Origin: Gemmatimonadaceae bacterium
Lineage (GTDB): Bacteria > Gemmatimonadota > Gemmatimonadetes > Gemmatimonadales > Gemmatimonadaceae
Assembly: GCA_013817305.1 (NCBI GenBank)
Contig: JACDCY010000016.1
Location: forward strand, 1-36,278
DNA: 36,278 nucleotides
Direction of reading: 5' to 3'
Part shown: positions 15,898 to 23,620 of the stretch, piece after piece
Layout: each line of letters begins with the position of its first letter
How positions within the stretch are numbered: position 1 is the first letter of the stretch
The notes under the pieces: generated by a model
Databases searched by the model: none
What the model saw: only the letters and a program-made list of their open reading frames with translations
What the model was told of the DNA's origin: nothing
Translations under genes and position numbers: made by a program

Positions 15898-16467
15898 ATG
15901 TCCGCCACCACCAATGTGCGCGACGACCTCGGTTACGTGCGCGCCGTCGTGTCGCGGTCCGAGCGTAGCGCGTTCCCCAGCGGAATAGCGTACCTGTGGG
16001 CGGCGATCGGTCTCGTCGGATTCGCACTCGTCGATTTCGCTCCAGAGCGTGTGGGGATGTTCTGGTCCATTGCGGCTCCGGTCGGGTTCTTTCTCAGCGC
16101 ATGGCTAGGCTCGCGTCAGGCTCACACCGCAGGGCAGCTGTCGGCGCGCGACGGACGCCGCCAGGTCTGGCACTGGGGCGGCCTCATGATCGCAATCTTT
16201 CTGCTGTATCCGTTGATGGCGCAGGGAGCTCTGGAGGGCGAAGCGATAGCGCAGGTGATTCTGCTCTTTGTCGCGCTGGGATACTTCCTCGCCGGAATCC
16301 ATCTGATACCCGCGCTCAAGTGGGCCGCGTTGGCGATGACGATCGGGTATGTCATCACGATAACCGTGGACGGGTTCGCCTGGACGACGCTCGGCGTGTT
16401 GTACGCCGCGGGACTGGTGATCAGCGCCCGGGTTGCGGGAGGAGGCCGTGGTCAGGAGCCGGGATGA
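15898..16467 (+). CDS. Integral membrane protein of unknown function
   Basis: This is a 189-residue protein with about six hydrophobic segments (AYLWAAIGLVGFALVDF, FWSIAAPVGFFLSAWLG, GGLMIAIFLLYPLMAQ, VILLFVALGYFLAGIHLI, AALAMTIGYVITITVD, LGVLYAAGLVISA). It has a soluble N-terminus of about 28 residues starting MSATTNVRDDLGYVRAVVSR. ATG 15898 follows CAGGAG by 6 nt. It overlaps by 20 nt the winged-helix regulator gene downstream. Membrane protein plus small winged-helix regulator pairs of this size recur widely in bacteria, but their job is not known. It is probably controlled by that regulator through the operator at 15620-15629. Confidence 0.8.
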   Translation: MSATTNVRDDLGYVRAVVSRSERSAFPSGIAYLWAAIGLVGFALVDFAPERVGMFWSIAAPVGFFLSAWLGSRQAHTAGQLSARDGRRQVWHWGGLMIAIFLLYPLMAQGALEGEAIAQVILLFVALGYFLAGIHLIPALKWAALAMTIGYVITITVDGFAWTTLGVLYAAGLVISARVAGGGRGQEPG

Positions 16468-16783
16468 CGAGGCGGTGGAGTTTCCGGGGCGGCTGGCGGC
16501 GCTCGATTCACTCCTCGATCATCGCGTGCGGCTAGCGATCTGCGTGCTGCTCTCCCGGTACGACCGGCTCTCGTTTGCGCGGTTCAAGGAGCTGACTGGC
16601 GAGACTGACGGATCACTCGGCGCGCACCTACGGCGGCTCGAGGACGCGGGCTACCTGCAGGTGAAAAAGGAATTCGTGGGACGGAAGCCGACGAGCTGGT
16701 ACTCGCTCGCGCCAAAGGGCCTCGCGGCGCTGGCGGTGCACCTGGGAGCGCTGACCGACCTCCTTTCGGCGGCCCAAGGCTAG
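16448..16783 (+). CDS. Winged-helix transcriptional regulator (HTH_34/MarR-like)
   Basis: The 111-residue protein is essentially one winged-helix domain: LDSLLDHRVRLAICVLLSRY (helix 1), LSFARFKELTGETDGSLGAH (helices 2-3, recognition helix), LRRLEDAGYLQVKKEFVGRK with PTSWYSLAPKG as the wing, then a C-terminal dimerisation helix. This is the HTH_34-type architecture with no ligand domain. GTG 16448 is chosen; TTG 16433 is possible but lies deeper in the upstream gene. The reading frame overlaps the membrane protein gene by 20 nt. It is the likely autoregulator of the operon starting at 15588. Confidence 0.85.
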   Translation: MVRSRDDEAVEFPGRLAALDSLLDHRVRLAICVLLSRYDRLSFARFKELTGETDGSLGAHLRRLEDAGYLQVKKEFVGRKPTSWYSLAPKGLAALAVHLGALTDLLSAAQG

Positions 16784-16820
16784 GCGCGACTCGAAAACGG
16801 GGCTGGCCGCGGCCCGAAAA

Positions 16821-16838
16821 GTGTATGGTACTATACAC
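16821..16838. promoter_or_regulatory. Palindromic site abutting the histidine kinase start codon
   Basis: GTGTATGGTACTATACAC is an 18-nt near-perfect palindrome (GTGTAT/ATACAC outer arms, GTAC core) ending at the base before ATG 16839. It contains TACTAT, a possible -10 hexamer, and no Shine-Dalgarno separates it from the ATG. That suggests an operator over a promoter giving a leaderless or very short-leader mRNA. A protein binding here would block expression directly. Confidence 0.5.
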
Positions 16839-17969
16839 ATGCGTCTGTCCGAGTTCATCAAGGCCAATCGGGAAGCGATCCTCGTCGAGTGGGAGGAGTT
16901 CGCCCGCACCTGTACGCCCGCCTGCTCCACGCTGGACACGCCGGGCCTGCGGGACCACGCGAACGAGATGCTCACGGTCATCGCCGCCGACCTGGAGACT
17001 CCACAGGGCGGGCACGAGCAAGCCGAGAAATCCAAGGGCAACGCACCCGCGGAGCCCGGGAAGACTGCCGCCGAGCGACATGGAGCCGACCGGGCGGAAA
17101 GCGGCTTCACCACCGAGCAAATGGTGTCAGAGTACCGCGCTCTCCGGGCAAGCGTCATCCGCCTGTGGACCAAGTCGGAGGGCGAAATCACGCAAGAGGA
17201 TCTCGATGATCTCACCCGCTTCAATGAAGCGATAGACCAGGCGCTGGCTGAGTCCATCGTCCGGTACACGCAGGACCTCAACAATTCCAAGGAGATGTTC
17301 CTCGCGATTCTCGGGCACGATCTGCGCACGCCCATCGGTGCCGTGATGATGTCGGCGGAGTTCATGCTGGAAACGGGCGAGCTGGCGGAGCCGCACCTCG
17401 AGCTTGCGAAGCGGATTTCGCGCGCGGCGAAGCGGATGAACCACATGGTCGGCGCCCTGCTCGACTTTACGCGGAGTCGCCTTGGCGGCGGAATTCCGAT
17501 CATTCGCGAAAATTTCGACATGGCCCGGACGGTGCAGGAGGTGGCTGATGAAATTTCTGCGGTGTACCCCGACCGAATGGTGCAGGTCGGGGCGAGCGGA
17601 ACATTGGAGGGTGAGTGGGACTGCCCGCGCATCAGCCAGGTTCTGACGAATCTCATGGCGAACGCGATGGAGCACGGATCAGACGGCACTGACGTCACCG
17701 TTGCAGTCCACGGCGACGAAAACGAAGTGGACATTTCCATCCACAACCGCGGGCCGTCGATATCTTCAAATCAGCTGCAAGGGTTGTTCAATCCGATGAA
17801 AAATTCGGATGGGACGGACGGCGCGGGCCGCGGGGGCTCGTCGGGAAATCTCGGTCTCGGCCTGTATATCGCCGAGCGGATCGTGAACGCGCACAGAGGG
17901 AGAATCACGGTCAAGTCATCGGAGCAGGATGGAACCACGTTTACGGTTCACCTGCCGCGCCGCATCTAG
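16839..17969 (+). CDS. Soluble sensor histidine kinase with RsbRD-like N-terminus
   Basis: This is a 376-residue kinase without transmembrane segments. The N-terminus (MRLSEFIKANREAILVEWEE) resembles the RsbRD_N sensor/scaffold helices. HisKA follows with the phospho-acceptor His160 in ILGHDLRTPIG, then a dimerisation helix. The ATP-binding HATPase_c domain has the N box LTNLMANAMEHG, the G segment GSSGNLGLGLYIAERI and a final GTTFTVHLP. No response regulator is adjacent, so the partner is encoded elsewhere or the kinase feeds a partner-switch pathway. ATG 16839 is used instead of GTG 16821, which is part of a palindrome. Its stop shares the bases CTAG (17966-17969) with the convergent vapC stop. 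Confidence 0.9.
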   Translation: MRLSEFIKANREAILVEWEEFARTCTPACSTLDTPGLRDHANEMLTVIAADLETPQGGHEQAEKSKGNAPAEPGKTAAERHGADRAESGFTTEQMVSEYRALRASVIRLWTKSEGEITQEDLDDLTRFNEAIDQALAESIVRYTQDLNNSKEMFLAILGHDLRTPIGAVMMSAEFMLETGELAEPHLELAKRISRAAKRMNHMVGALLDFTRSRLGGGIPIIRENFDMARTVQEVADEISAVYPDRMVQVGASGTLEGEWDCPRISQVLTNLMANAMEHGSDGTDVTVAVHGDENEVDISIHNRGPSISSNQLQGLFNPMKNSDGTDGAGRGGSSGNLGLGLYIAERIVNAHRGRITVKSSEQDGTTFTVHLPRRI

Positions 17970-18382
17970 CTCGCTTTCGGTTTCTCGTATTCGTGAAGCC
18001 GGATCGGGACGAGGCGCGCGTACCGCGGGAAATCCGCGTCAGTGGTGAGAATGGGCAGGTCCCGGCGGGCTGCCACCGCGCAAATCAAAAAATCCACGGT
18101 GGATCCCTGCGCTCCTTTGCGGCTGCAACTGTTGGTGTATTCCGCGGCGGCTTCGTAGTCCGAGGCATGAAGCCGAACATCGGGAAACCCTCGCAACTGG
18201 GCACGGAGTGTTTCAAACTGCGCATCGCTACGGATGCCGGTCAGGAGCTCCTGGCGAACAGGGCCCAGGAGCAACGCGGTCCCTTTCTGGATGAGCCTGG
18301 CGAGTTCCGCTCGCGCAGGATGGTCAACGGTGCGGGAACGACGAATGGCGAGCGACCACACCGACGTGTCGACGACGACCAT
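17966..18382 (-). CDS. vapC: PIN-domain toxin VapC
   Basis: This is a 138-residue PIN-domain ribonuclease, the toxin of a type II toxin-antitoxin pair; most VapC toxins cut tRNA or rRNA using Mg2+. The acidic active site is visible: Asp5 in MVVVDTSVWS, Glu45 in VRQELLTG, Asp97 in STVDFLICAVA and Asp115 in ILTTDADF. Length and order of motifs are normal, so it is probably active. ATG 18382 shares one base with the vapB stop (TGATG), the usual coupled arrangement. It converges on the histidine kinase gene with overlapping stop codons. The cellular RNA target cannot be predicted. Confidence 0.92.
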   Translation of the reverse strand: MVVVDTSVWSLAIRRSRTVDHPARAELARLIQKGTALLLGPVRQELLTGIRSDAQFETLRAQLRGFPDVRLHASDYEAAAEYTNSCSRKGAQGSTVDFLICAVAARRDLPILTTDADFPRYARLVPIRLHEYEKPKAS

Positions 18383-18582
18383 CAGCGCCGGTGTCTAGCC
18401 TTCTTATAGTCGTAATCGGGGTAGTAGTCGATCGTCCCGAAAAGCTCGAGAATTCCCAGTTGCTTCCGGCGCTGGATATACTCCTCGAGCGCTTCGGTGA
18501 CGGTCGCCTTCTTGGTGCGGTGACCACCCAAGCGTAGCGCTTCGTTCAGCAGCCGGTCGTCCAAGGCAAGGTTCGTTGGCAT
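18382..18582 (-). CDS. vapB: Antitoxin VapB (DUF2191 type)
   Basis: The 66-residue antitoxin starts MPTNLALDDRLLNEALRLGG followed by HRTKKATVTEALEEYIQRRK, a ribbon-helix-helix-like DNA-binding segment of the VapB antitoxin_2 (DUF2191) type. The tail (LGILELFGTIDYYPDYDY) is the acidic/aromatic part that inserts into the toxin. ATG 18582 is chosen rather than the upstream in-frame codon at 18663, which would add an unrelated 27-residue leader. A perfect inverted repeat overlaps this start codon, consistent with VapB repressing its own operon. Confidence 0.9.
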   Translation of the reverse strand: MPTNLALDDRLLNEALRLGGHRTKKATVTEALEEYIQRRKQLGILELFGTIDYYPDYDYKKARHRR

Positions 18583-18600
18583 GTGTAGAAAGCTACACAT
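18581..18600. promoter_or_regulatory. Inverted-repeat operator of vapBC
   Basis: ATGTGTAG and CTACACAT form perfect 8-bp arms around a 4-nt spacer, overlapping the first bases of vapB on the minus strand. Reading the minus strand, TTGCCG then TATGTG with a 17-nt spacer could be the promoter, with the operator covering its -10. Autoregulatory repeats at this place are standard for vapBC operons; the promoter itself is a guess. Confidence 0.6.
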
Positions 18601-18759
18601 ATCCTGCACCGAATCAACCGGCAAAAGGGTGCGGCGAATGGCTGCAGCCACGGCACTGGGCATGGGGTGAAATCTGCGTCGCCCTGCCCGCGTGCCAGCA
18701 CGATAAAGACGCCGAGCTATACATTTTCCCGCGATGATCCCGCGCGCGAGATTGCGATC

Positions 18760-19896
18760 ATGAAGGTGGGCGTCCCGCGCGAGACCGCGCGCGGCGAAAA
18801 CCGCGTCGCTCTCGTTCCCGCCGTGATTGCGTCGCTGACCGCGAAAGGCGCCGAGGTGCTCGTCGAGACCGGCGCGGGAACAGCCGCCGGATTTTCGGAT
18901 GCCGCGTTCTCGGGCAAGGGCGCGCAGATCGTGTCTCGCGCCGAGCTGTTCGCTGCCGCGGACGTAATCGCGCAGGTCCGGCCCGCCGCAGATCCGCCAG
19001 CCTTCCGCCGCGAGCAGACGGTCATCGCCTTCCTCGACCCCCTCGGCTCACCGAAAACGATGCAGGAGCTGGCGGCGACCGGCGTGACCGCGTTTTCCAT
19101 CGAGCTCATGCCGCGCATCACGCGAGCGCAAAGCATGGACGCGCTCTCCTCGCAGGCGACGGTCGCCGGGTACAAGGCGGTGCTGATGGCCGCCGAAAAG
19201 CTGCCGCGGATGTTCCCGATGCTCATGACCGCTGCAGGCACGATCACTCCTGCACGCGCGTTCGTGCTCGGCGCGGGGGTCGCGGGACTGCAGGCGATCG
19301 CGACGGCGAAGCGACTGGGCGCGGTGGTGGAAGCGTACGACGTGCGGCCCGCGGTGAAGGAGCAGGTGCAGAGCGTGGGCGCGAAGTTCGTGGAGCTGCC
19401 GCTCGATACCGCGGCCGCCGAGGGCAGCGGGGGGTACGCGGCCGCGCAGGACGAGACCTTCTATAGAAAGCAGCGTGAGGTGCTGGCCAAGGTCGTGGCC
19501 GCGAGCGACGTGGTGATCACGACAGCGGCGATCCCGGGGCAGAAGTCGCCTGTGCTGATCACGCGAGAGATGGTGGAGTCCATGGCGCCGGGATCGGTGA
19601 TCGTGGATCTGGCCGCAGAACGCGGCGGGAACTGCGAGGCGACGAGGGCGGACGAGGTCGTGGAGATCAACGGCGTGACAGTGCTCGGTCCGACGAATCT
19701 CCCCGCGACCGTGCCGTACCACGCCAGCCAGATGTACGCGAAGAACATCTCTGCATTCTTGCTGCATCTGATGAAGGACGGCGTGCTTGCGGTCGACCGC
19801 GAGGACGAGATCACGCGCGAGACGTTGGTGGCGAAGGGCGGGGAAGTCGTACACGAGCGGGTGAAAAAGTTGCTCGTCGAATCAGGGAACGGATAA
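18760..19896 (+). CDS. pntAA: NAD(P) transhydrogenase subunit alpha part 1
   Basis: This is the NAD(H)-binding domain I of proton-translocating transhydrogenase, as a separate 378-residue soluble subunit. It opens MKVGVPRETARGENRVALVP. The Rossmann fingerprint is FVLGAGVAGLQAIATAKRLG with EAYDVRPAVKEQVQSVG. The mobile-loop region and VIVDLAAERGGNCE are also recognisable. ATG 18760 is chosen as the family-typical start; the longer frame to 18667 adds an unrelated leader. TATACA lies at 18719-18724 as a possible -10. The stop overlaps the next gene (TAATG at 19894-19898), and the three genes pntAA-pntAB-pntB form one operon, the three-polypeptide form of the enzyme. Confidence 0.95.
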   Translation: MKVGVPRETARGENRVALVPAVIASLTAKGAEVLVETGAGTAAGFSDAAFSGKGAQIVSRAELFAAADVIAQVRPAADPPAFRREQTVIAFLDPLGSPKTMQELAATGVTAFSIELMPRITRAQSMDALSSQATVAGYKAVLMAAEKLPRMFPMLMTAAGTITPARAFVLGAGVAGLQAIATAKRLGAVVEAYDVRPAVKEQVQSVGAKFVELPLDTAAAEGSGGYAAAQDETFYRKQREVLAKVVAASDVVITTAAIPGQKSPVLITREMVESMAPGSVIVDLAAERGGNCEATRADEVVEINGVTVLGPTNLPATVPYHASQMYAKNISAFLLHLMKDGVLAVDREDEITRETLVAKGGEVVHERVKKLLVESGNG

Positions 19897-20174
19897 TGGA
19901 AACGTTCATCAGCGCTCTCACGATTTTCGTGCTGGCGGTGTTCGTCGGCGTGTTCGTCATCAAACGCGTGCCGCCGCTGCTGCACACGCCGCTGATGTCA
20001 GGGTCGAACGCGATCTCGGGGATCACGATCGTCGGCGCGATGATCTCGATCGCGACGCCGAGTCCGGTGAGCACCATCTTCGGGTTCATCGCGGTGGTGT
20101 TCGCGACGATCAACGTCGTGGGCGGATTTCTGGTCACGCACCGGATGCTCGGGATGTTCCGGAAGAAGGAGTAG
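19896..20174 (+). CDS. pntAB: NAD(P) transhydrogenase subunit alpha part 2
   Basis: This 92-residue membrane subunit supplies part of domain II, the proton channel. It has three hydrophobic segments (ISALTIFVLAVFVGVFVI, GITIVGAMISIA, IFGFIAVVFATINVVGG). The family motif TPLMSGSNAISGI lies between the first two, and it ends THRMLGMFRKKE. It sits between pntAA and pntB, overlapping the former by one base and separated from the latter by 2 nt. AAGGAG at its 3' end acts as the ribosome-binding site for pntB. Confidence 0.95.
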   Translation: METFISALTIFVLAVFVGVFVIKRVPPLLHTPLMSGSNAISGITIVGAMISIATPSPVSTIFGFIAVVFATINVVGGFLVTHRMLGMFRKKE

Positions 20175-20176
20175 CC

Positions 20177-21571
20177 GTGCTCTCCCTGATCAACATCCTG
20201 TATCTCGCCGCCGCGGTGATGTTCATCCAGGGGCTGGTGGGGCTGTCGCACCCGCGCACGGCGGTACGCGGGAACGTCACGGCCGCGCTCGGGATGCTGC
20301 TTGCGGTCGTTGCCACGCTGCTCGACCGGAACGTGCTGGGTTCCGGGGTGCGCGGCTACATGCTGATCGGGGTGGCGATCGCGGTGGGGGCGATCATCGG
20401 AGCGGTTTTCGCGCTCAGGATCAAGATGACTGCAATGCCGCAGATGGTGGCGCTGCTCAACGGCTTTGGCGGGGGCGCGTCGGTGTTGATCGCGGGGGCG
20501 GCGTTGCACGACGCAGTCAATCCGAATCTGCAGCTACTGATCGCGACGGCGGCGTCCGGAATCATCGGCGCGGTGACGTTCTGGGGAAGCCTGGTCGCGT
20601 TCGACAAGCTGCAGGAGTGGCTGCTCCCCGGAAAGCCCATTCATTTTCCGCTCCAGCAGGCGCTTAACGCCGTTCTCGCCCTGGTCGCGCTGGGGTTGTC
20701 CGTGTGGCTGGTGCTGGATCCGTCGTCGGACACGACGTACTGGCTGCTCGTCGCGGTGGCTTCGCTGCTCGGCGTGCTGCTGACCATCCCCATCGGCGGA
20801 GCGGACATGCCGGTGGCCGTCGCGCTGCTCAATTCCTATTCAGGCCTCGCGGGTGCGGCCGCGGGGTTCGTGCTGAACAACAACGCGCTGATCATCACCG
20901 GCTCGCTCGTGGGTGCGTCGGGCATCATCCTCAGCCAGATCATGTGCAAGGCGATGAACCGGTCGCTGGCGAACGTGCTGCTCGGCAAGCTCGGCTCCGG
21001 CAGCAGCGACGGTGCGAGTGCGGACGAGACGTACGCGGGGAAGGTGAAGTCCACGTCGCCGGAAGAGATCGCAATGCTGCTCGACACGGCGCGGCGCGTA
21101 GTGATCGTCCCGGGTTACGGTCTCGCGGTATCGCAGGCACAGCACGCCGTTCGCGAGCTGGCGACGCTGCTGGAGTCCAAGGGAGCGACGGTGGAGTTCG
21201 GAATCCACCCGGTCGCGGGCCGGATGCCGGGGCACATGAACGTGCTGCTCGCCGAGGCCGACGTGCCGTACGACAAGCTCAAGGAAATGGACGAGATCAA
21301 TCCGCAGTTCGGCCAGGTGGACGTGGTGTTGGTGATCGGCGCGAACGACGTGGTGAATCCGCTCGCGAATACGGATCCGTCGAGCCCAATCGCGGGAATG
21401 CCGATTCTCGAAGTCGGTAACGCCCGCAGCGTGATCGTCATGAAGCGGAGCTTGAGTCCGGGGTTCGCCGGGATTCCGAATCCGTTGTTCGCGGCGGACA
21501 ACTGCCTGATGTATTTCGGCGATGGAAAGGCGGCGGTGCAGGCGCTGGTCGCGGCGGTCAAAGGGGGATAG
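20177..21571 (+). CDS. pntB: NAD(P) transhydrogenase subunit beta
   Basis: The 464-residue subunit has about nine transmembrane helices (domain II) followed by the soluble NADP(H)-binding domain III. MLSLINILYLAAAVMFIQGL opens it. The channel segments LIGVAIAVGAIIGAVFA and SYSGLAGAAAGFVL are present. Domain III contains [49 protein letters not shown] and [13 protein letters not shown]. The start is GTG 20177 behind AAGGAG. The enzyme uses the proton gradient to reduce NADP+ with NADH, feeding biosynthesis and redox defence. Its last 510 nt (21062-21571) are repeated at 25254-25763, which marks this gene's 3' end as the left boundary of an accessory locus. Confidence 0.96.
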   Translation: MLSLINILYLAAAVMFIQGLVGLSHPRTAVRGNVTAALGMLLAVVATLLDRNVLGSGVRGYMLIGVAIAVGAIIGAVFALRIKMTAMPQMVALLNGFGGGASVLIAGAALHDAVNPNLQLLIATAASGIIGAVTFWGSLVAFDKLQEWLLPGKPIHFPLQQALNAVLALVALGLSVWLVLDPSSDTTYWLLVAVASLLGVLLTIPIGGADMPVAVALLNSYSGLAGAAAGFVLNNNALIITGSLVGASGIILSQIMCKAMNRSLANVLLGKLGSGSSDGASADETYAGKVKSTSPEEIAMLLDTARRVVIVPGYGLAVSQAQHAVRELATLLESKGATVEFGIHPVAGRMPGHMNVLLAEADVPYDKLKEMDEINPQFGQVDVVLVIGANDVVNPLANTDPSSPIAGMPILEVGNARSVIVMKRSLSPGFAGIPNPLFAADNCLMYFGDGKAAVQALVAAVKGG

Positions 21572-22288
21572 CGCGGCTCGGGGCATTTTCGTCTAGGTCT
21601 TTCGTCGTGGCAGCAATCCGCAGAGAATCAGCATCGCGTGGCGACTGGAATTTTCCGACGCAGGCTCGTGATGCTCTGTGGCGAAGTTATCCGCTCTAGC
21701 CCATCAGGAAAATGTGTCTATCTCGCGCGCAAGCCCCCATGTGACGGCGACTGGGGGTGCCGCTGCAAACCAAAGGCCACTGACTCCCGATAGCACGTTC
21801 GTGCAGTGAGCACTTCGCGAGACGCTGTTTGAGGCGTATGCTGATCCGACCCGCGAGTGCGCTTCGGCCGGATCCTGAGCTACCGCCGCCGTCCGACGTC
21901 AGCTCGATCTCTATCTACCGGCGGGCGTCCCTACGACGCGAGTGATGCACGCGGAGGTTACGGACGCAGGTTTTGCTTTTCGCCCGTGAGACGATGTCAC
22001 GTACCGAACAGAACTCGACGAGAGCCCCGTCACACCAAGTCCCCAGCAGTCGCACCCCTGGCCGCGAACGCGAATCAGGGCGAGCGCGGTCGCAATCGGC
22101 AGCAGCGGCCCGCGTATATCGGCCGCGGTTCGCCGTCATCAGCAGCATTACTACTACCAGTAGTAGTTGCCGCCATTCGGAATCCGAGCTAGTGTGTCAG
22201 GCGTGTGACGCTCATCTTTTAGCCCTGCCCGATGCTTCACTCGATCATTGGGATTGGACGCCCTGCTTCACGGAGACTGCGGTTGAGA
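21572..22288. other. 717-nt stretch without a recognisable gene, left edge of accessory region
   Basis: No convincing gene was found. The open frames here (for example 21857-22192 and 21915-22148) are arginine- or serine-rich with no motif. One 37-codon frame around 21879-21989 contains QLDLYLPAGVP, faintly like an esterase start, but has no start or continuation. ACTACTAC-CA-GTAGTAGT at 22150-22167 is a small perfect hairpin without a T-tract. The stretch begins directly after the pntB stop and probably contains eroded insertion debris and the promoter of the gene at 22289. Confidence 0.5.
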
Positions 22289-23545
22289 ATGCTGCGTGTT
22301 CGCATGTTCGGCATTGGACTGCTGGCTGCTCTCGTGGCCTGTGCACAGCCGATGTCACATCCGGATTGCACTGCACACCGCTTTTCGGTGCCTCTTGAGG
22401 ACTGGTCTGTCCCGTCTCTCATCAACGCATCGCGCCCAGGCAGAACACTGAGATGGCCTTCCGTTGCAGTCGTCGGCGACACGTTCTACGTCGCGGCAAA
22501 CGTGTTCCCTGCCGAACCCACTACCACGCTAGACCAGCGGCCGTTAAGCGTTCTACGCGTTCCGGGGGGTCGCATAGCGACGCCGCAAGGTCAGTTCTTA
22601 TTCGCCTTTCCCAAGGGCGTGGTAGACTCGCGGGGCATTTACCATCTCATATGGGGCGAGCCTGACACGCTCATCGCCGACGTGCGGCATTGGCCTGGCG
22701 GGCCACTGAAATCCGTGTGGTACGCGGCATACGACGGAAGAACGTGGTCGTCACCCGAAAAGCTGTTCGAGACATCGCGAATATTGCTCGGCGCGGAGAA
22801 CGGTGTGATTGCCTCCGACGCACACAACGGGCTGCATCTAATTCTTCCTACCATCGGGAGTGACAGTCGTCCCACGCTGACGTACGTACGACGAACGGGA
22901 ACCGCGTGGGAAGTACGAAAGTTCGCGACCGGTGCTGCATACGCGAGTATTCTCGCCTGGGGAAGCGATTCCATCGCCATTGCTTATACGGCTCCGGACA
23001 CGACGTTGTCTGAAGACGGCAATAGTGTATTCGTGAAAAGTAGCGGCAACCGCGGCGCTGTTTGGAGCGAACCCCAGCTCATAAGCACCTCGGTGGCTCG
23101 CGACGCAACGAGCCCCCTCTTGAGCAGAACGGGTGGCAGAATCCACCTCGTTTGGGGACGCCGCAGCTCCGCATTTAGTCTCGCTGCGCTCGTTGCGAGG
23201 GAACTCCGGGATGGCGGAATGTGGAGCCCCATGTCCGAAGCGCCGCTCCCGAGGGGGGGCTTGCGCTTCCACGTCGGTGAGACGGGCGGTTCGGTTACAG
23301 CCATCGTCGAAGAATTCGACGGGCACCGCCTGACGCTCCGCGAAGTGACGTGGCGCGGCGGTAACGCGTATTCCACGCCGCTATTCGCGGATCTTCGCCA
23401 CGCCGCGAGCGCCGGCTTCGCCGCGTCTCCTCAAACGTCGTTCCTTCTCTGGTCCGGCAGCCGCGCCGAAGGAGAGGTTGGGTCAACGTTCTCATCGGTT
23501 CGAAGGAGTGGTATTTCGAATCGCTGCAGCTTTGCATCACCGTAA
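22289..23545 (+). CDS. Lipoprotein with sialidase/beta-propeller-like repeats
   Basis: This 418-residue protein starts MLRVRMFGIGLLAALVAC, a lipoprotein signal ending in the lipidated Cys. The body shows repeating units with aromatic/aspartate turns (AAYDGRTWSSPEKL, VFVKSSGNRGAVWSEPQLI, RIHLVWGRRSSAF, GMWSPMSEAPLPRG). The ..G..WS.P.. pattern resembles Asp-box blades of sialidase or BNR beta-propellers. The family is not identified further, and no catalytic arginine triad can be claimed. The longer frame to ATG 22232 adds residues in front of the signal and is rejected. It is the first of three exported proteins lying between pntB and its duplicated fragment; codon choice is visibly less GC-biased than in pntB. 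Confidence 0.65.
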   Translation: MLRVRMFGIGLLAALVACAQPMSHPDCTAHRFSVPLEDWSVPSLINASRPGRTLRWPSVAVVGDTFYVAANVFPAEPTTTLDQRPLSVLRVPGGRIATPQGQFLFAFPKGVVDSRGIYHLIWGEPDTLIADVRHWPGGPLKSVWYAAYDGRTWSSPEKLFETSRILLGAENGVIASDAHNGLHLILPTIGSDSRPTLTYVRRTGTAWEVRKFATGAAYASILAWGSDSIAIAYTAPDTTLSEDGNSVFVKSSGNRGAVWSEPQLISTSVARDATSPLLSRTGGRIHLVWGRRSSAFSLAALVARELRDGGMWSPMSEAPLPRGGLRFHVGETGGSVTAIVEEFDGHRLTLREVTWRGGNAYSTPLFADLRHAASAGFAASPQTSFLLWSGSRAEGEVGSTFSSVRRSGISNRCSFASP

Positions 23546-23620
23546 ATGGCAATGACGTACTGAAGGGATGGGAGTCGATCGCCCCGGTAGGGAGAACAGT
23601 TCAATCCAAAGGAGGGACCT

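Noticed and set aside
19048-19854. Minus-strand frame over pntAA (268 codons), rich in histidine and arginine
   Set aside because: Shadow of pntAA; no start signal or motif.
21857-22192. Candidate 111-codon gene in the gap after pntB
   Set aside because: Arginine/serine-rich, no motif, no ribosome-binding site; the overlapping frames look equally random.
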